In this document: one piece after another, positions 44,548-56,204 of the stretch
Layout of the letters: each line of letters starts with the position of its first letter
Position numbering within the stretch: position 1 is the first letter of the stretch
NCBI RefSeq assembly: GCF_037975245.1
Contig: NC_092572.1
Location: 26,150,489-26,214,488 of the forward strand
Direction: 5' to 3'
Source: Apostichopus japonicus
Taxonomy: Eukaryota; Echinodermata; Holothuroidea; Aspidochirotida; Stichopodidae
DNA length: 64,000 nucleotides
Notes under the pieces: model-generated
What the model was told of the DNA's origin: nothing
The model's input: the letters and a program-made list of their open reading frames with translations, nothing else
Database searches by the model: none
Position numbers and translations under genes: made by a program

Positions 44548-45597
44548 TTATTTGAAGAAATGAGATGCTCTAGCCTTACTCAAGCCATCTTCTAACCAGT
44601 GCATAGAAAGTACAATGGGTGAAAAATCATTACTTATGATATTATTGACACATGACTCCTCGGGAGGCAAACCTTTGGTCCTACGTGACCGTCTGAGATA
44701 CAAAGTGGGATCTACAACTGATTCTACAACTGATGTATCTACAACTGATGTATCTGGTACTGTGGTGAGCACAGAGGGTGTGTTGGTTCCTGCCCATCAG
44801 AAGCGTCTGTGTCTTCATCAGTACTATGATGGTCTATGCTGTCACAGTCATGTACGTAAAACAGCCTACTTATATAGTGACAAGGGCTGTATGAATGTCA
44901 ACACCAGTGTATGTGTTTGCTGTATACGAACAACCATGACGATGACTTAGCTCTAAGAAAAGTTTGTTTCACTGAGTTTTCCAGTTGTATACACGTTATG
45001 AAAGACCATATACAGTATATATATCATGAGTGAGAGAGGAAAAATGGAAACGTCAAAAATCATCGCAGCTGCTGGTACGGTCTGGTATCTGCCTTGGAAT
45101 TGGTATCCTGAGTAGTGGTGTCACTGGGCTACTACTGGTACCTGTAGGGGCATCGTTCTGGGGATCTGTGTTTGTCTCTTCTATAGTTACTGGAATACGG
45201 CAAAGTTTCAAAGCATTGCGGTGGAGAACCTTTTCCATGCCGTCACCACTGTCTGGTTTCTGCCGTCAAAATGAAGGCGTTTTACCAGCACACGCTCGCC
45301 TCTGGATAAGGGTTGATCTTTCGTCTTTCGATCGTAAAGTTTCTTTTGCACAGCAGATGCTTTCTCCATTTCTTTCTCTGCAAGTATATGGGCATGGTGG
45401 AGTCGTTCCCAGTGATAACTAACCCAGTCAGATGACATCGGTCTCTGGTTGTCTTCAGGTGTCGCCATTTCTAGATCAATGGGTAGCCTTCCATGTCGAC
45501 CAAACATTAGGTAGAAGGGGGTTTGTTTTGTTGAGGAATGCTGTGTATTATTATAAAGGTATGTAAGTTCTGCGAGATGTGCAGGCCACTGCGAGAT
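44548..45597 (-). pseudogene. Ty3/Gypsy pol fragment (integrase C-terminal part)
   Basis: Minus strand. The frame from about 45600 to 45208 carries an integrase C-terminal signature (YNNTQHSS, PFYLMFGRHGRLPIDLEM, then LSRGERVLVKRLHF). A second frame near 45238-45053 holds the expected VLHRNALKL-type continuation, so a frameshift or small deletion lies near 45220. A third piece (44772-44548) contains RRSRRTKGLPPE, common at the end of Gypsy pol. Upstream pol, gag and the 5' LTR are absent: at about 45598 the sequence switches within GAGATGTG to the SINE of an SRCR intron. A dead, truncated element. Confidence 0.85.
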
Positions 45598-45599
45598 GT

Positions 45600-45865
45600 G
45601 CTGTGGCCGATTGGATAAAGGCGGTGGCATTGATACTTAGCAATTGTGAGTCCTGGGTTCGATCCCGGGACGGGTTATAATAAGGTGGGCTTTTCTTCTT
45701 AGAACAATCTCTGTTTTGCCTATCTGAAATGGCTTTCTAAATTAGGAAGATTTTAAGGTTAAGTTTAAGTGTTGTACTGAAAACCACCGAAATGAAATTT
45801 GTAATCGATCAGCTTTTGCGGGCTTCTTTCACATTCCTGTCGCTGTAACGTCGTAAAAAAACTGC
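45600..45865 (+). repeat. tRNA-derived SINE, copy 8
   Basis: GTGGCCGATTGGATAAAGGC, then GGTTCGATCCCGGGACG and full body. It starts exactly at the Gypsy breakpoint. Confidence 0.8.
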
Positions 45866-46047
45866 ATTATTATAAGTGAGGTAAGAGGAAGACTAAACCT
45901 GCTTTAAAATAATTTCCGAATACCATGATTCCTTAACTTTGAAAATTAGTTACAATTCTTTTAACAAAATAAAATAAGTGCTAAGTGTAGCAGGAAAAAA
46001 ACAGTCTGTAAGCTGTCATGCTCTTACGTGTTTTCTCCGAATTACAG

Positions 46048-46353
46048 TGCGATTGGTGAATAGCGAAGGGAGCTACACAGGACGTGTGGAGTTGTTCATG
46101 AACGGAGAATGGGGTACCGTTGATGAAGACCCATGGGATGATACTGATGCTGGTGTTGTTTGTCGTGAACTCGGTTTTCCATATGGTGGCACTGGATACA
46201 AGAGTGCGCACTTTGGACAGGGCACTGGACCAATATGGATCGATGAAGTAAACTGTCAAGGCCAAGAGACTAGCTTGTTGCGATGTCCTCATCAGACCGA
46301 CACATCTGAAGATTCTCACGAAGAAGATGTCGGTGTAGCCTGTAACGGTCCAC
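46048..46353 (+). CDS. SRCR exon C1 (type B, four cysteines), locus C
   Basis: 306 nt, phase 1-1, acceptor GAATTACAG, donor C|GTGAGT. Intact and very close to the gene B exon at 28044 (SEGSYTG for GEGIHTG, KSAHFG for RSAHFG, NCQGQE for NCEGQE). It also lacks C2 and C7. No signal-peptide exon or promoter is recognisable upstream, because the Gypsy fragment replaces that region; the downstream SRCR exons are broken. The exon may be an unexpressed relic despite being intact. Confidence 0.8.
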
Positions 46354-46835
46354 GTGAGTATTGAAGACATTAAACTCAGAAGAGTTATAAAAGTTATTCT
46401 TTCTAGTGTTTTGAGTACCTCCTTAAGGTATTTTAATATGCGACTCATGATTCGAAATTGAGTAATGATCATTTTACTAAATAGAAACATTTAATGATGG
46501 CGGTGTCACATGGCATCCCATCCACCTTATAAACCGAATTATGTCAGAAAAATTGTGTAAGATAGATTAAGGTACATCAATTGCTACCACCAATTTGAGA
46601 AGGTAAACTCATATTTAGCCATGAAATAACTTTTACAGTTTTAATATAAGACTGAAGTGAATTTTGACCACCTTGGATAGTACAATGGCTACGAGAGCAC
46701 ACACGGTACAGACAAGGTTAAATATAATATATGAACGTTGGATATACACTGTTTAAAGTGTGTGCGTTTGTGGCGACAGACCGGATATGATATATACCCG
46801 TAATAAATCCCAAAGATTGGGTCAGAATCTTATTT

Positions 46836-46881
46836 GAAGATTCTCACGAAGAAGATGCCGGTGTAACCTGTAACGGTGCAC
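46836..46881 (+). pseudogene. Type-B SRCR exon 3'-end fragment
   Basis: Reads EDSHEEDAGVTCNGA with a C|GTGCGT donor, matching the end of the type-B exons, but the body of the domain is absent. It follows intron DNA that matches the sequence after other units. Confidence 0.75.
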
Positions 46882-48118
46882 GTGCGTATTGGATTATTTT
46901 AAATTGTTATTCTTGCTATTGTTTTGAGTAGCTTCTTGAGGCATTTTCACATGGGACTCATGATTCGAAATTGAGTAACGTTTATTTACTAATAGCATTT
47001 TGAAATATGGTGGCATCACATAGCATCGCTTTTACTTTTATAAACCGATTTATGTCAGAACAACTGTGTAAGATCGAAATAGGTACATATGCTACCACCA
47101 ATTTGAGAAGGTAAATGCATATTTACGGATGAGACTGCTTTTCAAGTTTCAATCTAAGACTGACATGAATTTAAACCACCTTGTAAATAAAGCGGCTTCG
47201 AGAGCACACATTGAGCATGCAAGGTTAAATACAATATGTCTGCTTCTAAAAGTGACCCGGCGGAAATACACCGTTGAAAGGGTTTTCGTTCGTGGCAACA
47301 GAACTGATATGACATATACTTGAATTAAATCCCAAAGATTGGGTCAAAATCTCATTTGATATTATTATTAAGAAATTAATTATAAACTTAAGTAATCATC
47401 AGTTAGGTAGGAAGTATAGTTGAGGAACACATTATCTAAAAACATTACCCTGTGGTGTGTTGTACTGGAATTGCAAGGAGTCAGCGGGCAGTTTTATTTT
47501 ATTTTAAAAGAGACAAACCAAAACGTTGCTCCATTCTGGTCCAATTTTGCACGTGCTCGCTAAGGAGAATAGTGTCAACGATGACTCTCGCTTTGAAGAC
47601 ACAAGGTAAAGACCGTAACGCTTCAACGAAAGTTTGATTTGAGGAAAGATATTCAAGTCAAGAATAATTCTGCTTTTTCACTAAAGTTACTATGAAGTGA
47701 TGCTTGACAAAACACACACAAAAACACCCCACACACAAACAGCAACTGCATATATTTTAGTTAAATATGTCCATATGATATGAGCAAAATATTCATTCCT
47801 CCTTGAAATCTGTCGTGGAACATTTCTGTTTGATGCAGTATCTAAATGTAAATTTGCAAAAGACAAGAACATTCGATTTGAGAAATTAAAAATCCTGTGA
47901 TCTAGAAAAAGCTTGAGTTATGTGGAACATAACAAAAATCAGAATATCATTATGTAAAATCAGATAATTTTTGCGATTAAGCTGCGTTCAAATCGTCATG
48001 AGTTGACGGAGACCAAGTCTATTTGGGCAGGTATATTTATTCAATCCATTGTCTAAGGAAACCCGTCGTACGCTATTTTGAAATATTGTTTTTATTATAT
48101 ATCTACCGTCATCCGCAG

Positions 48119-48507
<389 letters not shown>

Positions 48508-48763
48508 ATGAATGGAAGTTGGGGAACTATTGCCGATGAAACCTGGGATGAACATGCCAGCAATGTTGTTTGCCGTGCACTAGGATACCAGGCAGGTGGA
48601 TCACCACGCAGATATTGAGTGTTTGGGCATGGCGTTGGACCATTATTGTTGGATTATGTTCGTTACCGTGGAAACGAGCATAATTTGCTGTCATGCGATT
48701 ATAGGTCAAATTCAATTAAAAATCTACACGACAGAGACGTTGGGGTTGTTTGTGAAGATAACA
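48508..48763 (+). pseudogene. Decayed SRCR exon upstream of laccase
   Basis: Starts inside the domain (MNGSWGTIADETWDEHASNV) after the TA tract and runs to a normal donor (AAC A|GTAAGC, phase 1). It differs from type A and type B. There is an in-frame TGA at 48616-48618, and cysteines C2, C5 and C7 are lost (GTIA, DYVRYRG, LHDRD), leaving C3, C6 and C8. The C2/C7 loss recalls type B. The donor phase would fit the acceptor of the first laccase exon at 49067. Confidence 0.8.
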
Positions 48764-49066
48764 GTAAGCTACTTTAAAACCTCATTTTACTGCCTTTATT
48801 CTCTGCATTTGGTTCTCTTCAGACAAAATCTAAAAAAAAAATGTTTTGAGTTGAGGTAGTGAGAAAAAGATGTAGGAAACTATTGGAATTTATTTTATTC
48901 TTATTATATTAATATCTTGGTATAATTTGTCTCTGCATGATTACTTTACAGTAGCTACTATTATACTATGTCAATGGTCGTACACATTGAATGAAATTTG
49001 GCAGGTTGGAAGCAGATTTGAAGTATACGCATTCGATAATGTTTCGATTCACTTCTTTTGTATTAG

Positions 49067-49283
49067 ATCCTGTTTCCACAAACTGTGATCGCGCTTGTGT
49101 CGATGCGGAAACTCGAACATGTGTTTACACATGGGATGTTACTTACTATTATTCAATGAATAGCAAATTTGGCAATTGTTCTACTAACCCGGATGATTGT
49201 GAGATAGATGGATGCGTTCCATTAGGTGGACGTAAACGTCCTCTTGTTACCGTCAACAAACAAGTTCCTGCTCCCAAATAATT
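49067..49283 (+). CDS. Laccase exon 1 of those visible (Cys-rich N-terminal region)
   Basis: Acceptor TTTGTATTAG, phase 1 start, donor ATT|GTAAGT. Encodes NCDRACVDAETRTC, GNCSTNPDDC, DGCVPLGG and VTVNKQVPAP, which corresponds to the cysteine-rich stretch and the first cupredoxin strand of insect-type laccases. CCC AAA TAA TT at the end stops the frame; with one more A it would read P-K-I-I and join the next exon in phase. Expected upstream sequence (signal peptide) is not found directly before it. Confidence 0.85.
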
Positions 49284-49803
49284 GTAAGTGCAAATGTTTG
49301 TCTTAATATAGATAGAAAGTAAACCAACTGAAAAAGAAGCTGGTTATGAAAGCACGTTGTGGAGCATTTTGTTTCAGTTCGAAACCACTGTAATGTAATA
49401 GGCATATACTGCCAGGGAAACAACCGAACGCTTCACATATATTAATGGTTTCGTCACCCGAGGGTGGGCAGTTTTGATCGTACTTCCAGGTAGCGGCCTT
49501 GTATACAAGTGATTTTCCAACCGTGTATTCCTTCGGTTTACTAATGTATTTACGTTAATTGAATGGAAAGTAGCATTCCAGGGCCTTGTTAAGAACCCTC
49601 AACATTGGTTTTATACTGGAACAAGCTAATGTCTTACGAACTGAAATGATAATTCCAAACAGTTAATGTCTGTCCCAGAGAAAGGACTGGTATTGTTCTT
49701 CAATTGAGGGCATACATTACAATCGATGATTCGAATAGCATGTACGGTATCTGACAGTGTAAATTCGTCAGGAACTCCATTTTTCAATTTTTATTTCGTA
49801 TAG

Positions 49804-50067
49804 GTATGCAAAGGCGATACAATTGTAGTGAACGTAACCAACATGTTGGACGATATGACTGGTGTCACGTTCCATTGGCATGGAATGAATCAGAACCTCA
49901 CACCTTCAATGGATGGTCCATCCATGATTACGCAATGCCCAATACCTTTCGCCACGATATTTACTTACGAGTTCAGAGCAAATAATGCTGGAACATACTT
50001 CTGGCACTCGCACATTGGTCCGAATCGTGCGGATGGTTTGGCTGGTCCACTCATCATTCGAGATGCG
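49804..50067 (+). CDS. Laccase exon 2 (first copper-binding motifs)
   Basis: Acceptor TTCGTATAG, 88 codons, phase 0-0, donor GCG|GTAAAT. VCKGDTIVVNVTN leads to FHWHGMNQ (histidines at 49873-49875 and 49879-49881) and YFWHSHIG (50005-50013), ligands of the type 2 and type 3 coppers, then RADGLAGPLIIRDA. All key residues are intact. Confidence 0.93.
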
Positions 50068-50995
50068 GTAAATAACAAGTAAATCTAGTATTATCTTTTG
50101 AAATAGAGACACCGGCACTCTACTTTACCCATATTACTCGTTAAATAAGGATAGCAACATCACCCAACCCCATTCCCCGGCTTAAAAGCTGTGTCACCAA
50201 ATATACCCACATGTGTATGCCGAGCTCATCTTTATAAAGTATTTTGGTTGGATGTTAATGTTGTCGTAAGTTTTAACTAGATCTGACCAACACAGAAACA
50301 CAATATCATTCTTGAACTGTACGGTAGTAGTAGCTTAGAACTGTTTCAATTTGGTAAACTGAACACTGCATACAGTAAAATATTTACTGTATGGGCATTT
50401 TTGTTTTCACTTGGCATTACTGCAGACCACCGAAAACTCTGACAGATTGCTCACTTCCAATCTCACTGAAGAAAGAAAGTGACAAAGGAAAGTCTTCATG
50501 TCATCAACGAATACATTTATAAAGACTCTCTTGTCAGTTGAAATGTGTATAAGGACCATACTTAAAAAATAAGATTACCAAAGAAAAAGCAACGTAAAGT
50601 AGAAATACTGAAATTGCCGTAGTGGTATGACAAATAAACTTTATTAATCGTAGCATAATTCAGACCGAGAGGTTCCTTCTGCTTATGTCTCCTAGATGAG
50701 CATTTTCTGCTTGAAGCAAAACCAGTTATTCAACATTTTTTATGCCACAATGGAGGTTTCATGTTTGCATTGATAATCACTGTAGTATCTTCGAATCTTT
50801 TCCCTGAAATTAGATAAGATGGACCTGACTAAAGCGTAAGAGAGGAGATTTGTAAGTTCAGTTATTAACTATGTATCCTTTAAAACTGAGCTGCAAATGT
50901 GAAGTTAAATTCAAAGAAGGCAAATATTATGAATATAAGGATAAAATAGTTTATCCATAAAGTATGGTATTCGTTTTGTTTTCATTGACTAACAG
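50068..50995 (+). other. Laccase intron
   Basis: About 930 nt between exons 2 and 3 of the visible set. No repeat or coding signal recognised. Confidence 0.6.
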
Positions 50996-51414
50996 ATTGA
51001 GGTTAAAAGCGAACATTACGATGTAGATGACTCAACTCACGTTATGTTTATACAAGACTGGTTAGAAGATTACACTGAGACTGCACATTATATTAGTTAT
51101 CTCTACGATAGGGGAGAAAACAATGCACGTTTCTTTCTGATCAACGGCAAAGGTAGAAATGACACAAGTGGCGCAAACACTTCCGCGGTGCCACGAGAAG
51201 TGATTAATGTACAGAGAGGGATGAAATACAGAATTCGTGTCATTTAATAATGGATTCGCTGGATGTCACATCAAACTTTCCGTTGATAATCACACTTTGA
51301 ATGTTATTGCAATGGATGGCTATATTATAGAAAACACAGAGGTCACTGCCGTGATTGTTCACCCAGGAGAAAGATTTGACTTTGTTCTTAATGCATGTCA
51401 ACCCGGTAACAGTA
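50996..51414 (+). CDS. Laccase exon 3, left part (before transposon)
   Basis: Acceptor GACTAACAG, phase 0. Encodes VMFIQDWLED, FFLINGKG, QRGMKYRIRVI and, after a +1 shift at 51243-51245 (CATTTAATAATGG where one T is extra), SFNNGFAGC, VDNHTLNVIAMDG and HPGERFDFVLNACQPGNS. This is the second cupredoxin domain. The exon is interrupted at 51414 by the CACTA-like element; the remaining 22 nt are at 56205-56226. Confidence 0.88.
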
Positions 51415-51439
51415 CACTGAAAACTTAAATTGGTTCACC

Positions 51440-51790
51440 GACTAACAAAACGTTAGTCCATCTGGTGCCTCTCCCGACTAACATAGCCTTAGTCAGTTGC
51501 TATACCGACTAATTTATTCCTTAGTCAGTTGGATTTCTTAGTCGGTCATCTTAGTCCGTCAGCTTAGTCGATCAACAATTTCTCAGTCGGTAAATGTATA
51601 TTAGTCAGTTACATTAGTTGGTGACATTAGTCGGTCTTTACCGACTAATTTATATGAGCCACCGACTAGTTTATAGCAGGTTTTACATTAGTCAGGATGG
51701 TGCCTCTCCCGACTAACCTTTCTTAGTCGGTATCGACTGACTAGTTGCACTGACTAGATTCACTGAAAGAATTAAACCCGACTAGTTTCA
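51440..51790. repeat. Left subterminal ACCGACTAA repeats
   Basis: More than a dozen copies of CCGACTAA or its reverse TTAGTCGG, on both strands, some as hairpins. Includes the phrase GGTGCCTCTCCCGACTAAC twice. Right-hand counterpart at 55950-56185. Confidence 0.85.
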
Positions 51791-52445
51791 CTGACTAGTA
51801 TCACTGAAAGAAAAGAGAGCAGAAGAAACACAAATAATGTGTACGTTGGCAGTATTTATTTCTGATAAAACTTCTGATGTCTACAAAAGGCTGACTTTCG
51901 ACAGATAGAGAAGAAATCACTGTAAATAAAATCTGAAAATCTGATTTTTTTTTTTCCAACAAAGTTAAGACAAGTTAATAGATCAAACATGAATCGCAAA
52001 AGTATAGCACTGCACAATAATGCAAAGTTGAATCTTGGGCAAGGGTTCCTCATGACTTTCGTATTAAAGTGGTACCCCAAATCGACACCAGTTAAGTCTT
52101 CACGAACAAAGAGTGTTTCTCATAACTACAAATGGCCTCCCACTTGTCTTCAGGAAGCCAAAATCTGCACCATTATTGACCTGTGAACAGAAAATATGAT
52201 ATACGTGTAAGCACAGATACAGATATAGCACATGATAACTCACATTATCATAAACATACATTTACATTAAAATTTTATAACATATTGGGAGGTATACATT
52301 TAAATCTAGGTCCGTCAAATTATAAGCCAGGAATAGCAGTTTTTACCAAATTATTATTAGCTTTGCACAGCATAACACCAAGTTATTTCTCAAAGCTTAA
52401 TAATTATGTTAATCATGTTAATAATGATCCCAATAGACCGGGATC

Positions 52446-53960
52446 CCAGAGGGTTTGGTTAGCTGGGAAGGTAACCAATTGCCTTGTACATCACAATGTT
52501 CACAGTGCATTCCTGTATATGAAACCAGACGACTGGCAAACCGACTGTGGTGGGTGTGGCTGGGAGAGCAATTTTAAAGTCACCTGATAGCTAACCTAGA
52601 TCAGTTTTCATGGTAACACATCAAAGTAAGTACAATATGTCAGGTATGGCCCCAAGAGCAACAAATGGCCATTGCCAGTAATTATTGGTGGTGGGGTACC
52701 CCTGCCAGTGATCTATAATTGACCCCTCAAGGCTGACCTAGGTCAGCTCATGAGGTAACCACTTGAAACCTACTGGAAAATGTTGGTTAGGGCTTCAGAT
52801 ACAACTGATGGGCATTGCCAGTAATTTTTATTGGTGGGGTACCCCTGCCAGTAGACCCCCAAAATGCCCATCCCCCATTGACCTAGATGAGCTCATGATG
52901 TAACCAGTTGAAAACTACTGGAAAATGGTATCACTTCATATGTAAGGGATGGGAATTTCCAGTATTTTATATTGGGGGGGGGGTACCCCTGCCAGTAGAC
53001 CCCCAAAATGCCCATTCCCTCATTGACTTAGGTCAGCTCATGAGATAACCAGTTGAAAAATTACTGGAAAATGATAGGTATCACTTCATATGTAAGGGAT
53101 GGGCATTTCCAGTCATTTACATTGGTGGGGTAACCCTGTCAGTAGACCCCCAAAATGCCCATCCCCCATTGACCTAGATTAGCTCATGAGGTAACCAGTT
53201 GAAAACTACTGTAAAATGATTGGCAGGATTCTATATATATGTAAGGGATGGGCATTTCCAGTAATTTATATTAGTGGGGTACCCCTGCCAGTAGACCCCC
53301 AAAAAGCCCCCCCCCCCCCTCATTGATCTAGGTCAGCTCATGATTTAACCAGTTGAAAACTACTGGAAAATTATTGACAGGATTCTATATGTAAGGGATG
53401 GGTGGACTCTGGCAGTGGTGGCCCACCAATATAAAATACTGGAAATGCCCATCCTTACATATGAAGTGATACCTATCATTTTCCTGTAGGTTTCAACTGG
53501 TCAAATCATGAGCTCACCTAGGTCAATGAGGGGATGGGCATATTGGGGGTCTACTAGCAGGGGTACCCCACCAATAAAAATTACTGGCAATGCCCATCCC
53601 TTGTATCTGAAGTCCTAACCAACATTTTCCAGTAGGTTTCAAGTGGTTACCTCATGAGCTGACCTAGGTCAGCCGTGAGGGGTCAATTATAGATCACTGG
53701 CAGGGGTACCCCACCACCAATAATTACTGGCAATGGCCATTTGTTGCTCTTGGGGCCATACCTGACACATTGTTCTTACTTTGATGTGGTTACCATGAAA
53801 GCTGCTCTAGGTTAGCTATTAGGTGACTTTAAAATTGCTCTCCCAGCCACATCCACCACAGTCGGTTTGCCAGTCATCAGGTTTCATATACAGGAATGCA
53901 TTGTGAACACTGTGATGTACCAGGCAATTGGTTACCTTCCCAGCTAACCAAACCCTCTGG
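52446..53960. repeat. 1.5 kb imperfect palindrome with ~145 bp tandem units
   Basis: The outer ~550 bp arms (52446-53000 and 53410-53960) are inverted copies from CCAGAGGGTTTGGTTAGCTG inward. The left arm then runs through about five tandem units of about 145 bp (each with a TGACCTAGGTCAGCTCATGA-like block and GGGGTACCCCTGCCAGTAGA), while the right arm holds about two. The centre is near 53400. The frame 52183-52587 overlaps the arm and is not a convincing gene. Confidence 0.88.
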
Positions 53961-54198
53961 ACTCCCGCTCTACAGATCAGTGAAAATTTGACCAAACTTA
54001 TGAAGCTTGCACATAAATGATATACTAGACTGGTTTTTTTTTAAAACAGGTTATGAAAAGTATCTTAAATATCATTAAACAGTTGGGTACAATAGTTAAA
54101 CTCACTCTTCCATCTTTTTTCTCTATGGTACTTGTTCCTTTGCTTTTTGGACTCTTGGATAAACTCTTTTGTTCTGCGAAGGGTACCAATATATCATC

Positions 54199-54318
54199 TT
54201 AAAACATGTCTTTAAGCCATATAACACAGTTCTCCTCTTCTGTTGTTGCCTCCACACTGGTGTCGTACATCACAGGAAAGCTCACCCTTGACTTAGATAT
54301 TTGGCTTTTCAATTCCTG
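54199..54318 (-). CDS. Possible terminal exon of a transposon ORF
   Basis: Minus strand: acceptor TTTCTTCCAG, then 39 codons (QELKSQISKSRVSFPVMYDT ... VIWLKDMF) and TAA. The splice signal and composition look real but it is short and I do not recognise the product. Confidence 0.3.
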   Translation of the reverse strand, partial: QELKSQISKSRVSFPVMYDTSVEATTEEENCVIWLKDMF

Positions 54319-54329
54319 CTGGAAGAAAG

Positions 54330-55940
54330 AAACAGCAAAGTATTCATCATTTGAAAAAAAAAATAAATAAAGTTTTCACCACAAAGTTATGTGAGATTTG
54401 CTTCCACTATAGTCTCAAAAAACAATCCCAAAGTTTGAAGCAGACTGTATAAAGCTGAAAATTTGAACGAGAGTGTCATCACCATTGCAACCAGAATCAA
54501 ATGCCCAGAATACAGAGATAATAAAACATGGGCTAAATCTTTGTTTGTTTTTATGATCTTTAAAAATATAAAATTTTAGAAACAGAAATGCACTGAGCCA
54601 ACTTATTTATAGGCCTAATCGTTTTTAGTTGTTATTTTGCTTGCTCACATAACAAGCCTGTTTAGACCTAGGCTAGAGGAGAATCAGTACTTTGTTACAC
54701 TAAGTTTGTCTTCGGTCGTTTTGATATAGTCTTACTAGTAGTACTAAAGTATATAATGGACCGGCGAAGACTAGAGAATACCCAGAGTTTTAGCAACTGC
54801 GTTAAACTGTATCATCTGATCTATTATTTACGCCAATGAGTTTCATTCAATCTAGGATCAAAAAGAGAAAAGTAATTAATCTTAACCTACTTTGCTACTA
54901 AACAGATATGCTTGAATTACAAATAAATGTCAAAAAAACATCATAATCTAAGAATCGATGCATATACATATACATAAACAGAATAATTTGAATTCGCGCA
55001 AGTGAACCCTGCACTACATTGGACAGAAAAAAAACGTGCAATTAGACCAAACTAAACATACTAAATTTTCCGTTACTTCTACATAAAATATCAATACAAA
55101 TACAACAACTTACTCTTTTGGCAGTATACTAAAAGCACATGTTATAATAACTTCAGACTATCAAGCTTTCCTGAGAAAAAACGGTTAATACTTCTTACAG
55201 TAAGCAAGTCGACCGTGAAGGAATGTCGCAATTGTTTCCTGGGCGTGACCGGAAATTAAATACTAAAAAATGATAAATGAAAAGGTTAAATAGAACTGAA
55301 GCGTGCATCCTGACTGCTCGCAACATTATAATACCGTTGACTAGCCAACATAATTTGTTCAGCCTACTGTGACTGTACGTTTGAAGGTCTAGCCTTGCTT
55401 ATTCAATATCACAAAGCCTACCCATTTAGATTCACATGGGAAATTACAGGAAATCTTTACCAAATGAGTGTAGACTTCAAATAAACTATTGAGCCTTATA
55501 GTTCCAGCATTTGTTTGGGAATAAATAAGAAGATTATGTGCCACTGTTCAATCTAGCCCAATACACACATAACACATTGTTAATTGGTGTTTAGGATGCA
55601 CACTTTAGTGTTGAGAATGCACTGCAGTACCCAGTAGAAGCATATAGGCTACTCACTGTCATTGCACTTGTGTATTGCGAAACGCCAACGTGACAACGGT
55701 AGCGTTACACTAACCATAATACAGTACTAGTGCCAGTGGCCTAACAATTAACTTTAATTTTACCTTCAAGTTAAAGGAATAACAGGTAGGCCGATGATGC
55801 AGTTAATACCTCCATTCTTCTAAAGACCTTCTTGGGTGATTTACGGTTGAAAGTTGCTTAGAGTGATCGTATGAAACTATGCCAAGCCCAGCAAGCTGCC
55901 GTTGCCTCTCGGTTTCCAAATTGATGTGAATCGAATTGGG
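54330..55940. other. Transposon interior without recognisable content
   Basis: 1.6 kb of AT-rich sequence inside the CACTA-like element. No long frame, tandem repeat or family signature seen. Confidence 0.5.
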
Positions 55941-56204
55941 TTAAAATACATTAGTCCGTCGACACCGACTAAGCTACGATTATGGCGTAAATCGGGTGTC
56001 CGTATCGTTCTTAGTCCATGGGTTAAAATACCTTAGTCCGTCGCCACCGACTAAGCTGCGATTATATTTTCCTTAGTCAGTGTAAACTAACTAAGAAGCA
56101 GCGATGAAACCAAGATTTTTGCTAGTCCGTGTGCATTGACTAACGTTACAGACTAATTTAACGTTAGTCCGTGGCAATATTGACTAGTTTATTTTTTCAG
56201 TGTA

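Larger units (their letters stand above)
51415..56202. mobile_element. CACTA/EnSpm-like transposon inside a laccase exon (4788 bp)
   Basis: Starts CACTGAAAA and ends TTTTTTCAGTG, flanked by TA on each side (51413-51414, 56203-56204). Removing it with one TA restores the exon frame (AAC AGT ACT CAT CGG) up to a GTATGT donor. Both ends carry many ACCGACTAA/TTAGTCGGT subterminal repeats (51440-51790 and 55950-56185), a hallmark of this superfamily. The interior has a 1.5 kb palindrome and one possible minus-strand exon; no transposase is recognised, so it is probably non-autonomous. Confidence 0.88.

Noticed and set aside
45030-45422. Plus-strand frame opposite the Gypsy fragment
   Set aside because: Shadow of the minus-strand integrase sequence.
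52183-52587. 134-codon frame in the CACTA-like element
   Set aside because: Half of it lies in a palindrome arm, no splice or family signature; not called a gene.
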